Positions 1 to 4,151 of a stretch of 5,950 nt of DNA are shown piece by piece. Source of the DNA: an uncultured euryarchaeote. Its GTDB lineage: Archaea; Thermoplasmatota; Poseidoniia; Poseidoniales; Thalassarchaeaceae. The notes below the pieces were generated by a model, which saw only the letters and a program-made list of their open reading frames with translations, searched no databases and was not told the DNA's origin. The stretch is taken from NCBI GenBank assembly GCA_937901365.1, contig CALCEF010000374.1, forward strand, positions 1 to 5,950, in the 5' to 3' direction. A program made the position numbers and the translations under genes. The number at the start of each line of letters is the position of its first letter. Position 1 is the first letter of the stretch.

Positions 1-2
1 CC

Positions 3-65
3 TTGGATCCTGAGAATCGGCTCGGCCATCATGGGTCGCACCCCAGACCCCTTTTTGAAACGTAG
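3..65 (+). other. Possible 3' end of an upstream plus-strand gene
   Basis: One plus-strand frame is open from the window edge to a TAG at 63-65 and would end in ...HPRPLFET. The stop lies 3 bases before the strong hairpin at 69-94, which is where a terminator would be expected. Another frame is open from base 1 to a TAG at 82-84, but that stop falls in the loop of the hairpin, so it is less attractive. About 20 codons are too few to recognise a family or to prove coding. This is a weak call based on position only. Confidence 0.2.
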
Positions 66-68
66 GCA

Positions 69-94
69 CGGCCCAGCCCTATAGGGCTGGGCCG
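69..94. terminator. Perfect GC-rich inverted repeat, probable (bidirectional) transcription terminator
   Basis: The 26 bases form a perfect palindrome: an 11-bp stem (CGGCCCAGCCC paired with GGGCTGGGCCG) around a TATA loop. It lies 22 bases beyond the stop codon of the minus-strand lipoprotein gene. On the plus side it is followed by a T-rich stretch (CTTTCATTGTGTTTT), so it suits a plus-strand gene ending at about 65. On the minus side no U-run follows. A T-run also lies at 52-56. Archaeal termination depends mainly on U-runs, so the hairpin may instead protect transcript ends from convergent genes. Confidence 0.5.
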
Positions 95-116
95 GCTTTC
101 ATTGTGTTTTGTGGTC

Positions 117-1208
117 CTAACTGCCATACTTGTCTTCGAAGTATGCAGAGATTCCAGGGATGTTCGCAATAGCATCACTGTATGAACCAAGATGGTCTTG
201 GCTGGTGACGGAGACCACCGCACCATTGTTCTCGAGGACATTCTTGAGAATCTCTCCACCACATGTGTTCTGTGGGATATCTGCAACCTGATGGGTTGTC
301 ATGCTGTAACAGCCGGTGTAGTTCGTATCACCCATCGGGTAATCTTGGACCCACATCTCACTGCTCATGGCCAGCATTGCTGCAACAAAAGCATCTTGCT
401 TTTCTGAATCGATCTGATTCGGATCGACCATCACTGGGTGTGTTGGCACCTGACCAAATGCGGGTTCAAGCATTCGATACTCATCTCGATCAAGGCACCA
501 TTCTTCGCCTTCACAGTGATCTTCGTATGACGATGTTTTGGCAAATGCGACATCTCCTGCACCAGCGGTCATGCATTCAAATGCCCCGCTATAACCGTAG
601 TATTGAGCACCACTTTCAGGAATTGTAGCCGTGTCAAAGTGATTCTCGATTGTGGTTCGTAGCGATTCAATGTCATCTGAATCGCCTTGCACCTCCACCA
701 TACCTTGCCCAATCATGTATCCCATGGGCATCAGCATACCTGCTGACTTCAACCAACCTGTGTGGCAGGAATTGTTGCCTTCTAGTTGCTCAAGTGTTGT
801 GATGTTTGAACTGTTTAGAACCCAACCAGCTGCAGTATAGTAGGTACTGCCATCGGATTTTGTATCCGCAAGAATTGCTTCAAGTCCATGTGATTGCCAA
901 GCGACAAAGGCTGCGCCCCCATCTAGGAATGCTGCGTCAGCATGCCCAAACCTGACAGCCTCAATGGCTGCATTGGAACTGGAAATTGGATAGATTTCTA
1001 CATCATATCCAGAATGTTCCGCGATATAATCCGCCATAAATTGGGGATTTGTATCCGGATTTTCATAATCGTCTTTTACTGTAAATGCGAGGCGGATCAC
1101 ATTGCTATCATCTACCTCTTCTTCACTGTCGCCTAAGCAGCCTGCAAATGCTGTTGTCAGCATCAAACAAACCACAATTGCATTCTTCAATATCGTATTT
1201 CTTTTCAT
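117..1208 (-). CDS. PhnD-like substrate-binding lipoprotein (phosphate/phosphite/phosphonate ABC-transporter family)
   Basis: This 363-residue protein is a predicted membrane-anchored solute receptor on the outer face of the cell membrane. Residues 1-23 form a signal peptide (MKRN..., hydrophobic 10-22) ending in the lipobox AFAGC, with C24 as the lipidated cysteine, followed by an acidic linker (25-35). From residue 37 it follows the PhnD-type periplasmic-binding fold: a first strand VIRLAFTVKD, 'AAIEAVRFGHADAAFLDGGAAFVA' (80-103, split by the usual G-x-A/D-D-A-A turn), 'TTLEQLEG' (137-144), 'KSAGMLMP' (154-161), corresponding to the family S/T-G-Y-x-x-P helix start, 'GAGDVAFAKTSSY' (216-228), and 'VPTHPVMV' (254-261). 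The mature chain has six more cysteines (148, 212, 232, 238, 300, 316), probably disulfides, and several glycosylation sequons. The start has an SD-like GGGGTGG at 1213-1219. No cognate ATPase or permease is visible, so the ligand (phosphonate, phosphite, metal complex or other) cannot be assigned. Confidence 0.85.
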   Translation of the reverse strand: MKRNTILKNAIVVCLMLTTAFAGCLGDSEEEVDDSNVIRLAFTVKDDYENPDTNPQFMADYIAEHSGYDVEIYPISSSNAAIEAVRFGHADAAFLDGGAAFVAWQSHGLEAILADTKSDGSTYYTAAGWVLNSSNITTLEQLEGNNSCHTGWLKSAGMLMPMGYMIGQGMVEVQGDSDDIESLRTTIENHFDTATIPESGAQYYGYSGAFECMTAGAGDVAFAKTSSYEDHCEGEEWCLDRDEYRMLEPAFGQVPTHPVMVDPNQIDSEKQDAFVAAMLAMSSEMWVQDYPMGDTNYTGCYSMTTHQVADIPQNTCGGEILKNVLENNGAVVSVTSQDHLGSYSDAIANIPGISAYFEDKYGS

Positions 1209-1212
1209 AGTA

Positions 1213-1219
1213 CCACCCC
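1213..1219 (-). promoter_or_regulatory. Ribosome binding site of the PhnD-like gene
   Basis: The minus strand reads GGGGTGG four bases before the ATG at 1208-1206. This is a plausible archaeal Shine-Dalgarno match and supports that start codon, which also gives a well-formed signal peptide directly at the N-terminus. Confidence 0.5.
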
Positions 1220-1221
1220 TA

Positions 1222-1241
1222 AGTTTAGGTCCACCTGAATT
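1222..1241. promoter_or_regulatory. Operator-like imperfect palindrome, promoter-proximal copy
   Basis: AGTTTAGGTCCACCTGAATT matches the perfect palindrome at 1267-1286 in 17 of 20 positions, in the same orientation, with the left half identical. It lies 14-33 bases upstream of the lipoprotein start codon, where the transcription start is expected (about 25 bases downstream of the TATA-like element at 1260-1267). A bound repressor here would cover the start site. That the two copies are recognised by the same protein is inferred from their similarity. Confidence 0.6.
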
Positions 1242-1259
1242 TCGCCGCTGAGCAATTGG

Positions 1260-1267
1260 ATAATAAA
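1260..1267 (-). promoter_or_regulatory. TATA-like box of the PhnD-like gene
   Basis: The minus strand reads TTTATTAT, close to the archaeal TATA consensus. It is placed to start transcription near 1240, giving a leader of about 30 bases containing the SD-like site. It abuts the upstream operator palindrome, sharing base 1267, while the predicted start site lies at the edge of the downstream palindrome. Confidence 0.5.
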
Positions 1268-1286
1268 GTTTAGGTCGACCTAAACT
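1267..1286. promoter_or_regulatory. Perfect 20-bp operator-like palindrome, promoter-distal copy
   Basis: AGTTTAGGTCGACCTAAACT is exactly self-complementary over 20 bases. Its half-sites TTTAGG and CCTAAA are about one helical turn apart, as expected for a winged-helix or other HTH dimer. It lies directly upstream of the TATA-like element, over the probable TFB-recognition position, so binding would hinder pre-initiation complex assembly. The TTAGGT/ACCTAA half-sites recall DtxR/IdeR-family metal-repressor boxes, but the classical box has 7 bases between the halves and this one has 2. The regulator is therefore unidentified. Confidence 0.7.
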
Positions 1287-1301
1287 CTTTGCAGTTTCCT
1301 G

Positions 1302-1315
1302 TTTAAGGCCTTAAA
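1302..1315. repeat. Perfect 14-bp palindrome over the permease stop codon
   Basis: TTTAAGGCCTTAAA is perfectly self-complementary and overlaps the TAA stop (1305-1303) of the permease gene. Its half TTTAAGG resembles the TTTAGG half-site of the operators, and its centre is 32 bases, about three helical turns, from that of the 1267-1286 palindrome. It could be a third weak operator. Equally it may be chance, since half of it encodes the last residues of the permease. Confidence 0.3.
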
Positions 1316-2136
1316 TTTTCGATTCTATTACAGAACAGCCATGTCGGGATGACAAACCAAAAAATTGCTGATAACCAAATTGTAAATCCCGAAAGTTCGG
1401 GTTGGCTCGCCGAGTCAAGCCTAGTTTCCATCAACAGTTGGTAAACTCCATTTGGACTGAACAAATCTGTCTTCTCTTGGACCCGATCAAAAGCGACCGA
1501 AGTCGTATCAGTTACGTCCACACCCATCGATTGGGCGATGATGAGAGTTGGAATCAACCAAAGGAACACGAAGAACAACCAGGTCCCCACTCCGAATGTA
1601 ACGGATGCACCAATGTCTCTCGCCATGGAAGACGCAAGTAATTGCAAGCAAGTGTACCACCAAAGAAGTAGACCTGTGGAAATGAGAAACATCGAGAGGT
1701 CGACAAATCCAGGCCAAACACCCATCTGTTGCTGAATCAGGAATGCACCGACAAGAATACCGACGGTTGTGGGAAGCATTGCCGACATCCAGACGCCCAT
1801 CAATTGAGACAATGCGTAGTCTGGACGTGGCATCGGTTGTGAGAGGTCGATCGCCAACTCGCCAGTCAATCGCCGCTTGCTAACAGCATCAAAACCTAGC
1901 AACACTACACTCAATGTGCAGATGAATACCACCGATGTGCTCGAAAGGAACAACACATCTGCCGGTGAATTCACCGTTAAACCCGCAGGAACGATTCGAG
2001 AATCTGCAAACCCCCAACATGCTGCGCACAGGAGGAATATGACCAAGGGTGCCAGAATGAGCATGCGTTGACTGCGCACGTGTCGTTTGGCATCGTGTAG
2101 GCTAACCGCCCAAATGGATTGGAGCCGATTAAGCAT
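1303..2136 (-). CDS. ABC-2 type transporter permease (NosY-like)
   Basis: This 277-residue integral membrane protein is the predicted transmembrane subunit of an ABC exporter. A short cytoplasmic N-terminal helix (LNRLQSIWAVSLHDAKRHVRSQ) is followed by six hydrophobic segments at about 25-43, 61-82, 112-134, 147-168, 176-201 and 250-268. The stretch 'FDAVSKRRLTGELAIDLSQPMPR' (about 82-104) matches the cytoplasmic loop of ABC-2/NosY-type permeases, where an acidic-G-T/E-L-x-x-x-L-S-x-P-x-x-R pattern contacts the ATPase. 'FSPNGVYQLL' before the last helix is also typical. A longer reading frame begins at 2229, but ATG 2136 is preferred: it has GGAGGT at 2145-2150, eight bases upstream, and overlaps the ATPase stop by only 8 bases (ATGCTTAA). 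Translation is therefore probably coupled. The substrate is unknown; lipid, drug, peptide or metal-complex export are all compatible. Confidence 0.85.
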   Translation of the reverse strand: MLNRLQSIWAVSLHDAKRHVRSQRMLILAPLVIFLLCAACWGFADSRIVPAGLTVNSPADVLFLSSTSVVFICTLSVVLLGFDAVSKRRLTGELAIDLSQPMPRPDYALSQLMGVWMSAMLPTTVGILVGAFLIQQQMGVWPGFVDLSMFLISTGLLLWWYTCLQLLASSMARDIGASVTFGVGTWLFFVFLWLIPTLIIAQSMGVDVTDTTSVAFDRVQEKTDLFSPNGVYQLLMETRLDSASQPELSGFTIWLSAIFWFVIPTWLFCNRIENLRP

Positions 2137-3109
2137 CTGAATCGACCTCCGATAATATGGAAAAACCGGCATCTTCAATCTCAAGTCCAGTTGCAGCTGA
2201 AATGACCGTTTCAAGACCCGCGGGTACATGTTGTAGGCGGGTAAATGTCATCTCTGGCCCAAGTTCACTACGACGTTGCGTAGTCCATTCGCCCTTCTCC
2301 AAATGGAGATGATATGCCCACTCTTCGCCGTCATCAAGAGGGATTTCTTGCACTTCAACACCCTCACCAAATGAGGTGGGCGGTTTTCCTAAACCTGCGA
2401 TCTCTAATGTCGCACGAAGACCAAGGTCTCGTTCGATTTCAATCAATGGCCCATCGGCCACAATACGTCCATGATGCATGAGTACAAATTCATCGGCAAT
2501 TCTCTCCAAGTCGGACAATGTGTGGCTACTGACAACGACACTTGTTCCCCGATCTGCAAGTTGTCTAAGCAATGTCCTGAAAGCACCTTGCGCAACGGGA
2601 TCTAAACCATTCAATGGTTCGTCCAATAGCAATATTTTCGGGTCACCCAACAATGCTGTTGCTAAGCTCAAACGTTGTTTCATCCCTTGAGAAAATGTCG
2701 AAAGGTCGTCTAGGCTTCGATTTGCCAAACCGACCAAATCCAGTAAATCGTGACCCTCAGACGCAGAGATTCCCCTCATGGTGCATAGGCGCTCAATCTC
2801 TTGGTGAGCCGACCCGGGGCCATTCCAAGTGACACGCTCAGGCATGTATCCGATGATTCCTCTGCAAGATTCTGAATTGGGGGCGCCTTCAACCTCGAGT
2901 GTTCCATCTTCAAGGGGAAGCAGATTGGCCATGACCTGTAACAAGGTCGATTTTCCAGCACCATTGGGACCTACCAATCCGAGAATTTTACCACTCGATA
3001 ATTTGAGGTCAATGCCTCGAATACCTGGACCTGGGACCGTCGCCCACGGTCGAAATCGACGAGGGCGGCGCACCGGATAACGAAAGGTCGCGGATTGGAG
3101 TTCCAACAT
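2129..3109 (-). CDS. ABC-2 type transporter ATP-binding protein
   Basis: From the chosen start this is a 326-residue cytoplasmic ATPase that should power the permease encoded directly after it. Visible motifs are Walker A GPNGAGKST (47-55), GYMPE at the Q-loop (87-91, with Glu in the Gln position as in many ABC-2 ATPases), signature FSQGMKQRL (139-147, a variant of LSGGQ), Walker B ILLLDEP (159-165), D-loop GLD (168-170) and H-loop SSH (194-196, His196). The last 90 or so residues form the extra C-terminal domain common in this subfamily. An Arg/Pro-rich insertion (about 13-29) separates the A-loop region from the first core strand. The frame is open to 3316, and in-frame ATGs also lie at 3142 and 3178. 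The start at 3109 is preferred because MLELQSATFRYP is a typical ABC N-terminus, a TATA-like element lies at 3153-3158, and longer forms would crowd or overlap the divergent gene. Start-site confidence is moderate. Confidence 0.85.
   Translation of the reverse strand: MLELQSATFRYPVRRPRRFRPWATVPGPGIRGIDLKLSSGKILGLVGPNGAGKSTLLQVMANLLPLEDGTLEVEGAPNSESCRGIIGYMPERVTWNGPGSAHQEIERLCTMRGISASEGHDLLDLVGLANRSLDDLSTFSQGMKQRLSLATALLGDPKILLLDEPLNGLDPVAQGAFRTLLRQLADRGTSVVVSSHTLSDLERIADEFVLMHHGRIVADGPLIEIERDLGLRATLEIAGLGKPPTSFGEGVEVQEIPLDDGEEWAYHLHLEKGEWTTQRRSELGPEMTFTRLQHVPAGLETVISAATGLEIEDAGFSILSEVDSDA
2145..2150 (-). promoter_or_regulatory. Shine-Dalgarno site that fixes the permease start
   Basis: GGAGGT on the minus strand ends eight bases before ATG 2136-2134. 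It lies inside the last codons of the ATPase gene, supporting internal re-initiation and the 8-base overlap of the two reading frames. Confidence 0.7.
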
Positions 3110-3150
3110 GGCCTTCGCCCCGCCGTAGGCCCCGTCCTTCATGGAGTTGC

Positions 3151-3160
3151 TGTAAATACC
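3151..3160. promoter_or_regulatory. A/T-rich element in the divergent promoter region
   Basis: TGTAAATACC on plus, GGTATTTACA on minus, is the only clear A/T-rich TATA-like stretch in the 108 bases between the two divergent start codons (3109 and 3218). On the minus strand TATTTA would direct initiation near 3130, about 20 bases before the ATPase ATG at 3109. On the plus strand TAAATA would start transcription near 3180 for the membrane-protein gene. Whether it serves one or both directions cannot be decided from sequence. Confidence 0.3.
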
Positions 3161-3198
3161 CACAATTCTTCTCATCATGCCACATGTTTCAATGGGGT

Positions 3199-3212
3199 CG
3201 GGGTGCACCCCG
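3199..3212. promoter_or_regulatory. Perfect 14-bp GC palindrome just upstream of the membrane-protein start
   Basis: CGGGGTGCACCCCG is exactly self-complementary and ends five bases before ATG 3218. It could be an operator for the divergent pair or, in RNA, a small self-pairing element near the translation start. It does not resemble the TTTAGG operators near 1222-1286. No further copy was noticed in this window. Confidence 0.3.
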
Positions 3213-3217
3213 GTGTG

Positions 3218-4072
3218 ATGGAGGTCGGCGGCGCCCTTGCAGCATGGTTGATTCCATTGCTCTGTATATTGGGTATAATCGGCATTGAATGGAAATGGAA
3301 GTATGCCCACGTTCACGTTGTGGATTTCTTCAAGGCTGATCCATTCAACCAGTGGATTTGCATCCTTGGACTCGTCATTATTCTGGTTCCATTAGGTTGG
3401 TTGGTCGCGATTCCAGCAGGAGCGGTGGGCATGGGTATTCGCGCCATCGCATCCGAAGACTCTCGAAGCATGTGGACTACCCGTTGGCAGGCTCGCAGTG
3501 CAATTGTTGTGGCCATTGTAATCGGTGTAATTCTCTCGGGTTTTGGAGGGGTTTCAAAGCCCGTCGGAGCGGATGAATGGGGAGTTCCCCTACAGACTGA
3601 GAATCCTGATGCGCCCGCTTGGCCTGCATCGGAACAGCACATCTGGAATGAAGGAGGGACCATTCTGGTTGTCAATCATGTGCGTTTGCCAGGGACGCTT
3701 TCAGCCATCGGTTCCGGTTCCATGGCTTTGTGGCATCTTGAAAGTTCAGGGACTGACGAAGAACGACTGCGGCAGGCGATGGAACAACTCGAAGGGATTG
3801 GATTGAATGCGGACTGGTTCACACTCGAAACCATCGCTTACGGCCAAACCCACGATTATGGCGACGAAACGCTACCATATACGCTGAAGCGTGTCGAAAT
3901 TAGTGGAAATAAAATCGCCGAGATGGTGACGGTTGCAGTCGGTTCATGGGGTGGTGAAGTCCACCTATTGACAATCATCAAACCGGACATTCCTGGATCG
4001 GAGTTTTTGCCGTTTGAAAGTGATCCATACGCAACCCAATATGTCGAACCGTGGCTTGCTGCAAACGCCTAG
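3218..4072 (+). CDS. Unknown membrane protein: three predicted helices plus an extracytoplasmic C-terminal domain
   Basis: I do not recognise this 284-residue protein. Hydrophobic segments lie at about 5-23, 46-74 (long, AIPAGAVGMGI at its end) and 94-112. The Arg-rich loop between segments two and three (IRAIASEDSRSMWTTRWQAR) suggests that loop is cytoplasmic, which would place the C-terminal part (about 113-284) outside. That part is soluble and mildly acidic, with mixed alpha/beta character (GGTILVVNHVRLPG, then a charged helix near 178-194, then strands such as TLKRVEISG and MVTVAVGSWGGEVHLLTII). The frame is open from 3095, but ATG 3218 is preferred because it starts directly with the first membrane helix and leaves room for divergent promoters. 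It is transcribed away from the ABC exporter genes, and a surface-protein gene follows 79 bases later. A functional link to either is possible but not shown. Confidence 0.65.
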   Translation: MEVGGALAAWLIPLLCILGIIGIEWKWKYAHVHVVDFFKADPFNQWICILGLVIILVPLGWLVAIPAGAVGMGIRAIASEDSRSMWTTRWQARSAIVVAIVIGVILSGFGGVSKPVGADEWGVPLQTENPDAPAWPASEQHIWNEGGTILVVNHVRLPGTLSAIGSGSMALWHLESSGTDEERLRQAMEQLEGIGLNADWFTLETIAYGQTHDYGDETLPYTLKRVEISGNKIAEMVTVAVGSWGGEVHLLTIIKPDIPGSEFLPFESDPYATQYVEPWLAANA

Positions 4073-4074
4073 AT

Positions 4075-4091
4075 GAACACCTATGGTGTTC
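4075..4091 (+). repeat. Hairpin directly after the membrane-protein stop codon
   Basis: GAACACC and GGTGTTC pair perfectly around a TAT loop, starting two bases after the TAG at 4070-4072. It could mark the transcript end of the upstream gene or be an operator for the surface-protein gene. No U-run follows (next bases CCCATAACA), so a classical terminator is not supported. Confidence 0.35.
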
Positions 4092-4120
4092 CCCATAACA
4101 CTCGATGTAAGTCGGGAAAG

Positions 4121-4127
4121 CATATTC
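4121..4127 (+). promoter_or_regulatory. Weak TATA-like element before the surface-protein gene
   Basis: CATATTC is centred about 28 bases before ATG 4152, so transcription would begin at or just before the start codon, giving a leaderless or nearly leaderless mRNA. No clear Shine-Dalgarno sequence precedes that ATG, which fits. The match to the TATA consensus is weak. Confidence 0.25.
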
Positions 4128-4151
4128 AAGCGCCAACCAAGCCCAGTTGTC

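Noticed and set aside
1..60. Possible tRNA or stable-RNA 3' end (GC-rich, with T-run at 52-56)
   Set aside because: No T-arm GTTCRA motif or cloverleaf pairing can be built from the visible bases, so an RNA gene is not supported.
263..628. Plus-strand open frame of 121 codons
   Set aside because: It is antisense to the PhnD-like lipoprotein, whose family motifs run through the same region; the translated product has no recognisable features.
2137..2229. N-terminal extension of the permease
   Set aside because: It would overlap the ATPase gene by about 100 bases, and a strong GGAGGT site points to ATG 2136 instead.
3095..3217. N-terminal extension of the membrane protein
   Set aside because: The added 41 residues are His/Pro-rich, would overlap the ATPase start, and precede an obvious first membrane helix beginning at ATG 3218.
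3110..3316. N-terminal extension of the ATPase
   Set aside because: The added residues show no ABC-domain character and the longest form would overlap the divergent membrane-protein gene; starts at 3142 and 3178 remain possible but less likely.
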